Source: Kitasatospora sp. NBC_01246
GTDB taxonomy: Bacteria; Actinomycetota; Actinomycetes; Streptomycetales; Streptomycetaceae
Length of the DNA stretch: 64,000 bases
Assembly: GCF_036226505.1 (NCBI RefSeq)
Contig: NZ_CP108484.1
Location: forward strand, 3,224,001-3,288,000
Direction: 5' to 3'
In this document: one piece after another, positions 18,750 through 27,525 of the stretch
How the letters are laid out: each line of letters begins with the position of its first letter
Position numbering within the stretch: position 1 is the first letter of the stretch
Notes under the pieces: generated by a model
Database searches by the model: none
What the model was told of the DNA's origin: nothing
Seen by the model: the letters and a program-made list of their open reading frames with translations, nothing else
Translations under genes and position numbers: made by a program

Positions 18750-18791
18750 GGGGCCGGGCACACGGGACCGGGCACACGGGGCCGGGCACGC
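18750..18791. repeat. Three tandem 14-bp units
   Basis: Units GGGGCCGGGCACAC, GGGACCGGGCACAC and GGGGCCGGGCACGC in a row, just after the 3' end of the GNAT gene in the convergent gap 18559-18797. That gap holds nothing else that I can name. Confidence 0.7.
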
Positions 18792-18797
18792 GGCCTG

Positions 18798-19616
18798 CTA
18801 CGGCTGCGCGGTGGCCGACTCCGCGGGGGCCGACCTCGTCCACCAGTGGCTGCGGCCCGCCACGGTGAAGCCGAGCTTGCGGTACAGCGGTTCACCGAGC
18901 GCGGTGGCGAGCAGGGTCGCCGGGCGGTCGGGGTCCGCGGCGGCCAGGGCCGTCTCCAGGACGGCCCGGGCCACGCCCCGGGAGCGGTGTTCGGGGAGCG
19001 TCGCGACCCAGTACACCCCGGTGGCGCGGCCGTCGTCGAAGGTCAGGCAGGCGCCGGCCAGTTCACCGGCGATCCTGGCCCGCCAGGCCCGGCAACCGGG
19101 TTCGTGCAGGAGGCGCTCGGGCAGCATCACACCCCGTATCCAGGGCTGGCGGTCCTCGATCGGGAAGCCGTCGACCACCGCGTGTTCGACCTCGGCGAAG
19201 GCGTCGGCGTCCAGCGCCTCATCGACCGTCAGGTCGCCGCCGACCCGGGCGCCTGTCGACGGCAGCGCGCCGAGCAAGGGTGCTTCGAGAGCGCCGGGCT
19301 CACGGACCATCACGGGCATCGCCCGGCCGTGCGCGCAGCCGTGGCGCGACATGTCCAGTCCGAGGTAGGGGTCCTCCAGCGTGAGCCGGGTGGTGGACCA
19401 TTCCTCCAGCAGGGCCGCCAGTTCGTCTTCCAGCACGGCTGGTTGGTCATAGGGACGGGTCACCACGATGCGGTGGGCGTCGTCCGGGGTCCGGGCGCAG
19501 CGGACCGCGGTGAACCCGGGACGGATGAGGTGCTGCCACCCGTGGGCGCGCGCTTGGGCGAGCCAGAAGGCGGCGGCGTTGTCGTTGGCCTGTTCGAGCC
19601 GGCTGAGGTTGTCCAC
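18798..19616 (-). CDS. GNAT-family N-acetyltransferase
   Basis: 272 residues starting at GTG 19616 (MDNLSRLEQANDNAAAFWLA after initiator Met). The C-terminal half carries the GNAT acetyl-CoA loop in VYWVATLPEHRSRGVARAVL, followed by PLYRKLGFTVAGRSHWWTR, the usual last strand. The N-terminal half is a second, degenerate GNAT-like lobe. The start is chosen because conserved sequence begins there; a TACCGT box 6 bases upstream suggests a leaderless message. Upstream in-frame sequence overlaps the adpA promoter region. The acceptor substrate is unknown. Confidence 0.8.
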   Translation of the reverse strand: MDNLSRLEQANDNAAAFWLAQARAHGWQHLIRPGFTAVRCARTPDDAHRIVVTRPYDQPAVLEDELAALLEEWSTTRLTLEDPYLGLDMSRHGCAHGRAMPVMVREPGALEAPLLGALPSTGARVGGDLTVDEALDADAFAEVEHAVVDGFPIEDRQPWIRGVMLPERLLHEPGCRAWRARIAGELAGACLTFDDGRATGVYWVATLPEHRSRGVARAVLETALAAADPDRPATLLATALGEPLYRKLGFTVAGRSHWWTRSAPAESATAQP

Positions 19617-20036
19617 GACAGGACGGTAGCGCGGGCGACCGGCGTCCGATCCGCAGCCCTGGCACTGGCCGGATGGAGCCAGGGAGGCGCACACTTCGAG
19701 AGGCGTGCGCCCTCCCGTGCACCGCCTATTTTCGGTCAATCTCGCGCGACTCCCTCGCCCTTGGGCAAAGCCGCAGCCCAGACCCGCCGGCCGGGTACGC
19801 CGAAGCGGGGCACCCCAGGACCGGCCCCGCGACAACCAGCCACCGTTGCACCGGCCCCCTTCCCAGAAGGGTCGACGGGTGCCACGCTTCGTGATCGAAT
19901 GCATCACGCCAAATTGCCATGTCGACATAGCGTCGGATGGTGAACTTGTCACAACGGCAACGGTCCACCCGATAGATTCGATCTTGGCCAGCAGTGCCGC
20001 ACCACCACACCACACCACCGAGGGGGCTTGAGCGCC
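19617..20036. other. adpA upstream control region
   Basis: 420 bp without a gene. The last 150 bp, from 19880, drop in GC and hold short inverted elements (GTGAT/ATCAC across 19891-19907) and A/T-rich patches near 19905-19985, where adpA transcription probably starts. The region before 19880 shows nothing I can name. Confidence 0.5.
19902..19911 (-). promoter_or_regulatory. Candidate AdpA-binding site
   Basis: On the minus strand the sequence reads TGGCGTGATG, 9 of 10 positions of the AdpA consensus TGGCSNGWWY. It lies about 126 bp before the adpA start. AdpA is known to bind its own promoter in Streptomyces, so autoregulation is plausible. Confidence 0.4.
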
Positions 20037-22592
20037 TTGAGCAGGGTGAGCAGGAGCGACGCGGGTCCTGACAGCGACCAGGCCGTGGCCGATATCGCGG
20101 GTCGGTCCGTGAGAGGCACCGGCGTTTCGGCCACCGCTGCCAACCCCCGTTCCCCCGGCACCTCCAGCGCCGCCCCATACGCCCCGTACGCCTCGGTGAA
20201 CACTCCGGCCTCACCGGCCTCACACACCCCCTCCGCACCAGCGGGCTCCGGTACAGGCACCTCCTCGGGCGCCCCGGACCATGCCGGACGACCCGTCAGC
20301 CGACCCGTCGTCAGCCACGGCGGTCTCCAGGGCCAGGGGACGGCCGGGCATGCCGGCCCGTCGGTTCCCGGCCATCCTGGCGGTCACCCCGGAGCTCAGT
20401 CCGGCGCCCAGCCCGGCGGGCACCAGCTCGGCCGGGCGCTCGGCCATCCGGGCTCGGACGCGACGTTCCCGGCCTCCCCCGGTCCGGGCGCCGCGACGAC
20501 GCCCACCGGGCTGCCCGGAGGCACCTTCGGCCAGGGTCCGAGCGGGCAGGGTTCGGGCGGCCACGGCCCCCACCTCCACGGCCCCAACAGCCACAGCCCC
20601 GGCCCCCAGGGCCAGAGCGGCCAGAACGGCCAGAACGCGAACGGCGGCGGCCCCAACAGCCAGGGCCACGGCGGCCAGGGCGGCCACGGCGGCCAGGGTG
20701 TCAACGGCCACGGCGGCTACGGCGCCGGCGGGTCCGGCCTGAACGGCCCCTCGGTCCCCCTGATGTCCGCCGCCCCCCGGAAGCTCTCGGGCCGGCGCCG
20801 GCGCGAGACCGTCGCGGTGCTGATCTTCGGCGGCGCCCCGATCTTCGAGAGCTCGATCCCGCTCTCCGTCTTCGGCGTCGACCGCCAGGACGCCGGAGTG
20901 CCCCGCTACCGCCTGCTGGTCTGCGCCGGCGAGGAGGGGCCGCTGGCCACGACCGGAGGCCTCACCCTCTCCGCTCCGTACGGGCTGGAGGCGCTCGCCC
21001 GGGCGGGCACCATCGTCGTCCCGGCCTGGCGCTCGATCTCGCAGCCGCCGCCGGTCGAGGCGATCACCGCCCTGCGCAAGGCCCACCACGAGGGCGCGCG
21101 GATCATCGGCCTCTGCACCGGCGCCTTCGTGCTCGCCGCCGCCGGCCTGCTGGACGGCCGCCCCGCGACCACCCACTGGATGTACGCGCCGACCCTGGCC
21201 AAGCGCTATCCCCGGGTCCACGTCGACCCGCGGGAGCTCTTCGTCGACGACGGCGACGTGCTGACCTCGGCCGGCACCGCCGCCGGCATCGACCTCTGCC
21301 TGCACGTGGTGCGCAGCGACCACGGCGCCGAGGCCGCCAACGCGCTGGCCCGCCGGCTGGTGGTGCCCAGCCGCCGCAGCGGGGGAGGCCAGGCCCAGTA
21401 CATCGATCAGTCTTTACCGGAGGAGATCGGCAACGACCCGCTCGCCGAGGTGGTCACCTGGGCGCTGGAGAACCTCAACCAGCAGTTCGACGTCGAGGTG
21501 CTGGCCGCGCGTGCCTACATGAGCCGACGGACGTTCGACCGCCGGTTCCGCACGCTCACCGGCAGCGCCCCGCTGCAGTGGCTGATCACCCAGCGGGTGC
21601 TCCAGGCACAGCGGCTGCTGGAGACGTCGGAGCTGTCGGTGGACGATGTCGCCCGCCGCTGCGGCTTCCGGTCGCCGGTGGCGCTGCGCGGGCACTTCCG
21701 GCGCCAGCTCGGGGTCTCGCCGGCCGCGTACCGGACCAGCTACCGGGCCCGTCGCCCCGGCTCGGCCTCGCCGACGCCGGCGCCGCTGCACGCCGGTGAC
21801 CTCCGGCTGGCCGGTGCCGTGCCGGCGTCGGCCGCGGCCCATGCCACGGCGGCCCTGGCGGCCGCCGCCACGGCGGCGGGCGGGGTGGTCCCCGGCCAGC
21901 ACGGGCCAGCACCCGCACTGCCGTACCCCTCCGGCGGCCCGGGCCAGCACGGCTCGCTCGGGCAGCACGGCCAGCACGGCCAGCACGGCCAGCCGTCCGG
22001 GCAGGGGGTGCACGCTCGTGCCTCCCAGCCCTACCCGCATCCGCAGGCGGCTCACCAGCCGCACTCCGGCCAGCCGGGGACGGGGCGGGGCACGGCGCGG
22101 CCGCCCCTGGTCCCGCCGCAGGCCGGTCCCGGGGCGGGCCGGCCGCCGCGCACGGCGGAGCACGCCGCGGCGGAGGACGGTCAGCCGCAGCCCGGAGCCC
22201 GCGGTCAGGGGCAGGGGCACCGCAGCGCGGCCGAGCGACCGTCGGAGGACGGCTCCGGCGGCCGGGGGCACGGTGCGGCCACCGGCCGGGCGTCGGCGTC
22301 GGCCGCTCCGGCGACGCCGGAGGGTCGGGCCCGCCAGGCCCGCGGCCCCCAGGTCCGACCGCAGGGTGGCCGGGCCGCGGGCCCGGACGGGGCCCGTGAG
22401 CCGCGTGACCCCCGTCCCGCCCGGGACGGTCACCAGGCGCACCCGGTCCACCCCGCCCACCAGGCCGGTACGGCCCGGGAGGCGCACGAGCCCGACGGCC
22501 ACGGTCAGGACGCGCACGGCTCCGAGTCCTGCGCCCCGGCACCCCGCTCGGCTCCTTCGGTGCCCGTGGCGCGTGATCGCGCCGTAGGGTGA
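20037..22592 (+). CDS. adpA: AdpA central developmental regulator with long disordered extensions
   Basis: 851 residues from TTG 20037, twice the usual 400. The core, about residues 243-572, matches AdpA closely: a DJ-1/PfpI-like domain starting [20 protein letters not shown] and an AraC-type DNA-binding domain with [20 protein letters not shown] and [20 protein letters not shown]. Before it lie about 240 residues rich in Gly, Gln, His, Asn and Pro; after it about 280 residues with [11 protein letters not shown] repeats and basic stretches. The frame shows strong third-position GC throughout, supporting translation of both tails. A canonical-length protein would start at ATG 20763, which lacks a ribosome-binding site; GAGGGGG precedes TTG 20037. 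A single TTA codon (21414-21416) sits between the two domains. The stop overlaps the orn frame (GTGA). Confidence 0.9.
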   Translation: MSRVSRSDAGPDSDQAVADIAGRSVRGTGVSATAANPRSPGTSSAAPYAPYASVNTPASPASHTPSAPAGSGTGTSSGAPDHAGRPVSRPVVSHGGLQGQGTAGHAGPSVPGHPGGHPGAQSGAQPGGHQLGRALGHPGSDATFPASPGPGAATTPTGLPGGTFGQGPSGQGSGGHGPHLHGPNSHSPGPQGQSGQNGQNANGGGPNSQGHGGQGGHGGQGVNGHGGYGAGGSGLNGPSVPLMSAAPRKLSGRRRRETVAVLIFGGAPIFESSIPLSVFGVDRQDAGVPRYRLLVCAGEEGPLATTGGLTLSAPYGLEALARAGTIVVPAWRSISQPPPVEAITALRKAHHEGARIIGLCTGAFVLAAAGLLDGRPATTHWMYAPTLAKRYPRVHVDPRELFVDDGDVLTSAGTAAGIDLCLHVVRSDHGAEAANALARRLVVPSRRSGGGQAQYIDQSLPEEIGNDPLAEVVTWALENLNQQFDVEVLAARAYMSRRTFDRRFRTLTGSAPLQWLITQRVLQAQRLLETSELSVDDVARRCGFRSPVALRGHFRRQLGVSPAAYRTSYRARRPGSASPTPAPLHAGDLRLAGAVPASAAAHATAALAAAATAAGGVVPGQHGPAPALPYPSGGPGQHGSLGQHGQHGQHGQPSGQGVHARASQPYPHPQAAHQPHSGQPGTGRGTARPPLVPPQAGPGAGRPPRTAEHAAAEDGQPQPGARGQGQGHRSAAERPSEDGSGGRGHGAATGRASASAAPATPEGRARQARGPQVRPQGGRAAGPDGAREPRDPRPARDGHQAHPVHPAHQAGTAREAHEPDGHGQDAHGSESCAPAPRSAPSVPVARDRAVG
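21414..21416 (+). promoter_or_regulatory. TTA codon in adpA (bldA-dependent control point)
   Basis: The only in-frame TTA I noticed in the major genes of the window encodes the Leu of DQSLPEEIG, between the DJ-1-like and AraC domains. In Streptomyces adpA has a TTA at this same inter-domain site and needs the bldA tRNA to be translated; conservation of position supports the same control here. Confidence 0.85.
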
Positions 22593-22597
22593 GTGGC

Positions 22598-23200
22598 GTG
22601 AATGACCGTTTGGTATGGATCGACTGTGAAATGACAGGCCTCGACCTCGACCGGGACGCCCTGGTCGAGGTCGCGGCGCTGGTGACGGACTCCGAGCTGA
22701 ACGTCCTCGGCGAGGGCGTCGACGTCATCATCCGCCCGCCCGCCGAGGCCCTGGCGAACATGCCCGAGGTGGTACGCACCATGCACACCTCCTCCGGGCT
22801 GCTCGACGAGCTGGAGCAGGGCGTCACGCTCGCCGAGGCCGAGGCACTCGTCCTCGCCTATGTGCGCGAGCACGCGCCGGAGGCCGGGCGGACGCCGCTG
22901 TGCGGGAACTCCGTGGCGACCGACCGCGGCTTCCTGTCCCGGGACATGCCGGCACTGGAGGGGCACCTGCACTACCGGATCGTCGACGTCTCCTCGATCA
23001 AGGAGCTGGCCCGGCGGTGGTACCCGAGGGCGTACTACAACAGCCCGCAGAAGGGCGGCAACCACCGGGCGCTCGCGGACATCCGCGAGAGCATCGACGA
23101 ACTGCGGTACTACCGCGAGGCGGTGTTCGTCCCCCAGCCCGGCCCGGACACCGACACCGCGCGCGCGATCGCCGAGAAGTACCACGCCCCGACGGACTGA
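22598..23200 (+). CDS. orn: Oligoribonuclease
   Basis: 200 residues, DEDDh 3'-5' exoribonuclease that degrades 2-5-mer RNAs and the pGpG left from c-di-GMP turnover. Metal ligands are visible in WIDCEMTG (D9, E11), in the Asp of [12 protein letters not shown], and in [10 protein letters not shown] (His and last Asp); the length is standard. GTG 22598 ([14 protein letters not shown]) is chosen from family alignment and the TAGGGTGA before it; GTG 22589 overlaps the adpA stop. The adpA-orn order is conserved in streptomycetes, and the tight junction implies co-translation. Confidence 0.93.
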   Translation: MNDRLVWIDCEMTGLDLDRDALVEVAALVTDSELNVLGEGVDVIIRPPAEALANMPEVVRTMHTSSGLLDELEQGVTLAEAEALVLAYVREHAPEAGRTPLCGNSVATDRGFLSRDMPALEGHLHYRIVDVSSIKELARRWYPRAYYNSPQKGGNHRALADIRESIDELRYYREAVFVPQPGPDTDTARAIAEKYHAPTD

Positions 23201-23208
23201 CCCGTCCG

Positions 23209-23255
23209 CCCCTCCCGGGGCCGGACGCGAAGGCCGCCGTCGGCCCCGGGAGGGG
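23209..23255. terminator. Terminator of adpA-orn
   Basis: A perfect 15-bp stem (CCCCTCCCGGGGCCG pairing with CGGCCCCGGGAGGGG) with a 17-base loop, starting 8 bp past the orn stop. Confidence 0.75.
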
Positions 23256-23256
23256 T

Positions 23257-23299
23257 CCGCGCCGGGCTGAGGGAAAGGCCCGCGCCGGGCTGAGGGAAA
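23257..23299. repeat. 20-bp direct repeat before tRNA-His
   Basis: CCGCGCCGGGCTGAGGGAAA occurs at 23257-23276 and again at 23280-23299, identical, 23 bp apart. It lies just upstream of the tRNA-His promoter. Confidence 0.8.
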
Positions 23300-23328
23300 C
23301 CCTGGCGCGAGCACCCTTCCGGATCCTG

Positions 23329-23340
23329 TATTGTTCTTCC
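23329..23340 (+). promoter_or_regulatory. tRNA-His promoter -10 element
   Basis: TATTGT at 23329-23334, followed by 7 bases and GTC as the likely start of the transcript. The four tRNA-Lys genes of the window have the same -10 to GTC spacing. Confidence 0.55.
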
Positions 23341-23383
23341 TGTCGGAACGGGAACGCGAAGAGCGGGAACGAGCCGGACAGAT

Positions 23384-23460
23384 GGTGGGTGTAGCTCAGT
23401 TGGTAGAGCACCTGGTTGTGGTCCAGGTGGCCGCGGGTTCAAGTCCCGTCACTCACCCCA
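23384..23460 (+). tRNA. tRNA-His (anticodon GTG)
   Basis: Complete cloverleaf with acceptor GTGGGTG/CACTCAC, anticodon stem CCTGG/CCAGG, anticodon GTG at 23418-23420, and T loop TTCAAGT. An extra G at 23384 faces discriminator C, the hallmark of tRNA-His. CCA is encoded at 23458-23460. Confidence 0.97.
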
Positions 23461-23462
23461 GA

Positions 23463-23503
23463 GCCTGAGGGGCCGATCTCTTCAAGAGATCGGCCCCTCA
23501 GGC
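23463..23503 (+). terminator. tRNA-His terminator
   Basis: Long perfect hairpin with arms GCCTGAGGGGCCGATCTC and its complement around a TTCAA loop, followed by GTTTTCG. Confidence 0.9.
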
Positions 23504-23602
23504 GTTTTCGCGTTCCCACGGCCTCCCGCCTCCTCCCGGTTCCCGTGGTTTCCCCTCCGGGAGGTCTGCCGCCAGAAGCTACCGACTAGTAACATTGCTG
23601 CC

Positions 23603-24049
23603 ATGACCACACCTTCGATCGGCCAGCTCCTCGACTCGACCGTGCCGATGGCACGCACCCTCAAGCTGGAGTACCTGGAGACGACGCCGGAGCGTGCCGT
23701 CCTCCGGCTGCCGGACCAGCCCGAGTACCACAACCACGTCGGCGGCCCGCACGCCGGCGCGATGTTCACCCTCGCCGAGTCGGCGAGCGGCTGCATCGTG
23801 CTGGGCGCCTTCGGTGACCAGCTCTCGCGGGCCGTGCCGCTCGCGGTGAGCGCCGAGATCTCCTACAAGAAGCTGGCCATGGGCACCGTCACCGCCACCG
23901 CGGTGCTGGGCCGTCCGGCCGCGGACATCGTCGCCGAGCTCGACAAGGGCGAGCGGCCGGAGTTCCCCGTCACCGTCGAGATCACCCGTGCCGACGGCGC
24001 CGTGACCGGCATCATGACCGTCATCTGGACGCTGCGCCCCAACTCCTAA
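23603..24049 (+). CDS. Hotdog-fold thioesterase-like protein (PaaI/DUF4442 type)
   Basis: 148 residues. The segment YHNHVGGPHAGAMFTLAESA holds the conserved loop and hotdog helix of PaaI/DUF4442 proteins, with His and Asn/Gly at the active-site loop and Glu in the helix; the rest is the expected beta sheet (LAVSAEISYKKLAMGTVTAT). Such proteins cleave acyl-CoA thioesters; the acyl group is unknown. There is no ribosome-binding site; a TAACAT box 7 bases upstream of the ATG suggests a leaderless transcript. It follows the tRNA-His terminator and stands alone. Confidence 0.8.
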   Translation: MTTPSIGQLLDSTVPMARTLKLEYLETTPERAVLRLPDQPEYHNHVGGPHAGAMFTLAESASGCIVLGAFGDQLSRAVPLAVSAEISYKKLAMGTVTATAVLGRPAADIVAELDKGERPEFPVTVEITRADGAVTGIMTVIWTLRPNS

Positions 24050-24132
24050 TCCCCGCAGGAGCCCTGGCCCGGTCACGGGTCCGTCGGCGGGGCCGGCGAG
24101 CCGATGACACCTGGTCCGCGTGATGACTGTCC

Positions 24133-25209
24133 GTGACGACGCCCGTGACCTCACGGCCCGTTCGCTCGTTCTCAACTCACGTGCGAGCCAATCACGCGAC
24201 CAAGGCCCCGGAACCCGTCCGACGCGCCGTCGGTGCCGCCCGGCGCCCCGGCGGCCGGTGGCTGCCCCGCCCGCGTGTCGTCGCCGCGGGCGGGGCGCTC
24301 CTCGCACAGCTCTGGGGCCTGGGAGCGGCCGGCGCCTACGCGGCGGCGGCCGGGCCGCTGCCGGAACCCGTCAGCCGCACCGTCGGCCGGACGCTGGACG
24401 GCGGCCCGGTCCTCGACGGGGGGTCAGCCGGGCACCCCGTGGGCGCGGCCGGCCAGGGCGCGGCGCCGCACTCCCCCGGTCCGGCGCCCAGCGGGCAGGC
24501 AGCCGCCCACCGACCCTCCGCCGAGCAGCCGTCCGCCGACCTGGCACCCGCCGGGCAGCCGGGCCCTGCCCGGGCGGCGCCCGGCCGGACGCCGCCCGGG
24601 CAGGCCGCGTCGCCCGGCGTCCTCGGCCGGCTCGCCGAACCGGCCGCCGCGGCCGTGCCCGTGCCTGCTCTCAGCGCCGCAGCCGCACCCGTCGGCGGCC
24701 TGCTCCAGGACCGGATCAGAGCGGGCGACCTGCCGCTGCCCGGTCAGCGGGCCTCCGTCCCGGACGCCTTCGCGATCGCCTCCGGACTGCTCGCCGCCGT
24801 GCCGGCCCAGACCCGCTCCGCCGAGACCCGCGCCTCCCGGGACGCCGACACCGGCGAGCCGGCCGCCGAACCCGGTCGGACGGGGGGCGGCGCCGCTCCG
24901 GCGGGGCCGTCCGCCCCGACCGCCACCGGGTCGCACGGCCCCGCCGTCCCGCCGCCCGACCGCGAAGCCGCCGACCGTCGGGCGCAGACCGCGGGACACC
25001 CCGGGGCAGGCGGCGGCGAGAGCGCCCGGACCGCCGTCGCCGACCGGTCCGCGCCGCACGAGAGCCCGGTCGCGACCGGCACGGCCGCCGAGTTCGCCGG
25101 GCACGGCCTCTCCGGCACCGGGACAGCCGTCCTGGCGCCCATCGCGGCCGGGTTGCTGCTCACCGGTGCCGCGATGTGCAAGCACCGGGGGCTGCCGCGC
25201 GGGCACTGA
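24133..25209 (+). CDS. Disordered exported protein with a C-terminal membrane anchor
   Basis: 358 residues from GTG 24133, of no family that I know. Residues 25-75 look like a signal peptide: a basic stretch (RRAVGAARRPGGRW), a hydrophobic core (VVAAGGALLAQLWGLGAAGA) and an Ala-rich cleavage region. Residues 75-320 are Ala/Pro/Gly-rich with no secondary structure. The last 30 residues are a hydrophobic helix (GTAVLAPIAAGLLLTGAAMC) followed by KHRGLPRGH, an anchor with a basic cytoplasmic tail. There is no clear LPxTG motif. This suggests a wall-spanning stalk, but that is inferred from composition only. Confidence 0.6.
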   Translation: MTTPVTSRPVRSFSTHVRANHATKAPEPVRRAVGAARRPGGRWLPRPRVVAAGGALLAQLWGLGAAGAYAAAAGPLPEPVSRTVGRTLDGGPVLDGGSAGHPVGAAGQGAAPHSPGPAPSGQAAAHRPSAEQPSADLAPAGQPGPARAAPGRTPPGQAASPGVLGRLAEPAAAAVPVPALSAAAAPVGGLLQDRIRAGDLPLPGQRASVPDAFAIASGLLAAVPAQTRSAETRASRDADTGEPAAEPGRTGGGAAPAGPSAPTATGSHGPAVPPPDREAADRRAQTAGHPGAGGGESARTAVADRSAPHESPVATGTAAEFAGHGLSGTGTAVLAPIAAGLLLTGAAMCKHRGLPRGH

Positions 25210-25380
25210 GCCGGACCTCGTCGGGCGCCCGGGCGTCGCCCCCGCTGTGGGGACGGCTCCCCCAGGGCGCCCGGGCGCTGAGGCGCGCAGGCGTCCAGGG
25301 CCTGCCTTCGGACTCCCGCCGACCACCCGGAGACGGGCGGGGCGGGAGACGGGCGGCGCAGGCCGGGCGCACCCCGACGG

Positions 25381-26334
25381 CTACCGGAAGACCTCCGGCG
25401 GCGGGGCCGGGGAGGGGGCGGCGGTGACGTCGGTGGCGGGCGCCGCACCGGCGGCGAAGTCGGCCAGCGCGCGGCCGTGTTCGACCCGGCCGAGGGCAGC
25501 GTCCGAGGCCACCTTGCGGCTCAGTTCGGCGATCGGGAGGGACGTGTGCGCGGCGGCCAGGATCAGGTTCCCGAACCGCTTCCCGCGCAGCACGGCGGGG
25601 TCCGCGACCAGGCAGAGCTCCGGGAAGACCGCACCGAGGGTGGCGATCTGCGAGCGGGCGAAGGACAGGGCCGACCCGTCGGCGATGTTCACGGCGTACC
25701 AGCCGCCCGGGGCGAGCGCGCGGGCGGCCAGTGCGGTGAACTCGACGGTGGTGCAGTGGGCCGGGACGCGGGCGCCGGAGAAGACGTCGGCGATCACCAG
25801 GTCGACGGTGCCCTCGGGGGTCCGCTCCAGGACGCTGCGGGCGTCCGCGCCGCGGACCTTGATCTGCCAGCCGCGTTCCAGCGGGAGTTCGGTCCGGACG
25901 AGCTCGGTGAGCGCGGTGTCGATCTCGGCGACCTGCTGGCGGGAGCGCGGGCGGGTGGCCGCGACGTAGCGGGCCAGGGTGAGGGCGCCGCCGCCGAGGT
26001 GCAGGACGGTGACCGGCCGGCCGGGCGGGGCGACCAGGTCGATCAGGTGGCCGAGCCGGCGCTGGTACTCGAAGCCCAGGTGGGTCGGGTCGGCGAGGTC
26101 GACCATCGACTGCGGGGCGCCGTCGATCAGCAGCGACCAGGCGGCGGAACGGTCACGGTCCGGGCGGAGTTCGGCCAGCCCGGAGTCGACGGGACGGGTG
26201 AGCGCCCCCTGGGCGTGCGTGCGGCCGCCGGGGCCGGTGACCGCCGACTGCGGCTCCGCCGCCGTACGGCCCTTGTCGGTACGGGCCTTGTCCGTGCCGC
26301 GGCCGGCCCTGCTGCTTCGTCCCATACCGGCCAT
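25381..26334 (-). CDS. Spermidine-synthase-like methyltransferase-fold protein
   Basis: 317 residues. The central Rossmann domain has the nucleotide-binding loop VLHLGGGALTLARYVA, an acidic strand end AEIDTAL and the DLVIADVFSGARVPAH strand-loop, all typical of the spermidine-synthase-like family. It is related to polyamine aminopropyltransferases, but many streptomycete relatives lack polyamine activity, so the reaction is uncertain. The first 45 residues are basic and disordered, the last 25 Ala/Pro-rich. Start ATG 26334 or Met4 at 26325. It converges on the anchored protein with 171 bp between, which hold nothing I can name. Confidence 0.75.
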   Translation of the reverse strand: MAGMGRSSRAGRGTDKARTDKGRTAAEPQSAVTGPGGRTHAQGALTRPVDSGLAELRPDRDRSAAWSLLIDGAPQSMVDLADPTHLGFEYQRRLGHLIDLVAPPGRPVTVLHLGGGALTLARYVAATRPRSRQQVAEIDTALTELVRTELPLERGWQIKVRGADARSVLERTPEGTVDLVIADVFSGARVPAHCTTVEFTALAARALAPGGWYAVNIADGSALSFARSQIATLGAVFPELCLVADPAVLRGKRFGNLILAAAHTSLPIAELSRKVASDAALGRVEHGRALADFAAGAAPATDVTAAPSPAPPPEVFR

Positions 26335-26520
26335 TATCGCCGTCGTGCCGAAGGTCTCCGCAGCTCAGCGAGGGACCGGCGGAAGGAGGAGAGGGGGTGG
26401 CCGGTCCGGAAGCGGTCCGGGTGGCCCCGCCCGATGACGGGCACGACGTGTCTCCGCGGCCCGGGCAGCATGGACGGCACCGTTCGGTGCTGGCCTTCCG
26501 GACGGGCCTCGGAAGGGGTC

Positions 26521-27042
26521 TCAGAACGGTCCGAGGCCGCCGGCGGTCAGGGTGCAGGCGGCCTCGCAGAGCGCCGAACGCAGGACCCAGGCGTCGGTGG
26601 GGCGGGCGGTGAAGTCCGCTCCGACCGGTGGCATCACCCAGCGTGGATCGGTGGCGGGCAGGAGCAGGGCGCCGGCGGTACACGAGCTGCCGGGCAGGTG
26701 CCACGTCTCGGAGGTGCCGGCCGGGACGAAGAAGGAGACCGTGCTGCCGTTGCGGCTCTGCAGCGCCGCACCGCAGGCCCGGCGCAGCCGCAGGATGTCG
26801 ACCGTCTCCAGGCCGTGCCGCAGCGCCACCGTGACGGTGTCGCAGCCGGTGACCACCACACCGCCCTCCGAGCCGAGCCGGCGGGCCGGCCCGCTGCCGC
26901 CGCCGCACGGGGCCCGGCCGCCCTCCAGGGGCCCGCGGCCCGGGCCGCGGTCGTCGGCCGCCTCGGGCAGCAGGGCGGGGGCGGCGGCCGCCAGCACCCC
27001 TCCGGCGACCAGGCGGTGGTACTGCGGTACTCCGATGGCCAT
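26521..27042 (-). CDS. Small protein resembling the Prim-Pol-like family of the 35.2-kb gene
   Basis: 173 residues from ATG 27042, preceded by AGGAGAG at 7 bases. Residues 65-165 hold VVVTGCDTVTVALRHGLETV, then NGSTVSFFVPAG and DPRWVMPPVG, then AWVLRSALCEAA. These line up in order with the product at 35220-35771 (FDVISMP, RGRTLLFVRPG, GRWIVAP, VLWACVRAA), so I take both as members of one small family that I associate with the N-terminal domain of phage-type primase-polymerases. Catalytic acidic residues of an active polymerase are not evident. It diverges from the HTH-TPR regulator. Function unknown. Confidence 0.55.
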   Translation of the reverse strand: MAIGVPQYHRLVAGGVLAAAAPALLPEAADDRGPGRGPLEGGRAPCGGGSGPARRLGSEGGVVVTGCDTVTVALRHGLETVDILRLRRACGAALQSRNGSTVSFFVPAGTSETWHLPGSSCTAGALLLPATDPRWVMPPVGADFTARPTDAWVLRSALCEAACTLTAGGLGPF

Positions 27043-27525
27043 CACGGGCTCTCCTGTCACCTCGTCCGATCGGAAGTGCCGCTGCTCCGGGGTGGGGGCC
27101 GCCACTGCGGGCGGTGGGCCTGGGCGACGACCGGGGCTTCCACGTAACAGGACAACGCCGGGGACACGGTCGAGGCCACGGGGCGCCTTACAGCAAGGCA
27201 TGGCATTTCATGGCAGATCCAGGCAACAGCGCCCGGTTTGACCGCAATTGACAGCACATCATCCACAAACGCGCTGTGTCCAATCGGTGACTCCGGGTAC
27301 TGTCGGTTGCGAGCCCGGGCCCATCCAGCCCCACCGGGCCCACCCGTGGCCGACCCCACCGGGCCCACCCGCGGCCGAGCGGAGTCCACGCGACCGAGCG
27401 GGCCCCGGTCGGCCGACCGGCCGCACGGCACCACCACCACCGGGCCGAACCACCGTACCCAGGACCGACACCCTCCGGAACCGCCCCACTTCGCACCTGC
27501 ACCCCGCACGACCACGGAGCGCACC
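27043..27525. other. Divergent control region of the Prim-Pol-like and HTH-TPR genes
   Basis: 483 bp without a gene. A TTGACA at 27248-27253 within a less GC-rich patch (27190-27310) is the best -35 candidate for the rightward gene. Two direct copies of a 23-bp segment starting CCACCGGGCCCACCC lie at 27331-27353 and 27356-27378 and differ at one position. Confidence 0.45.
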
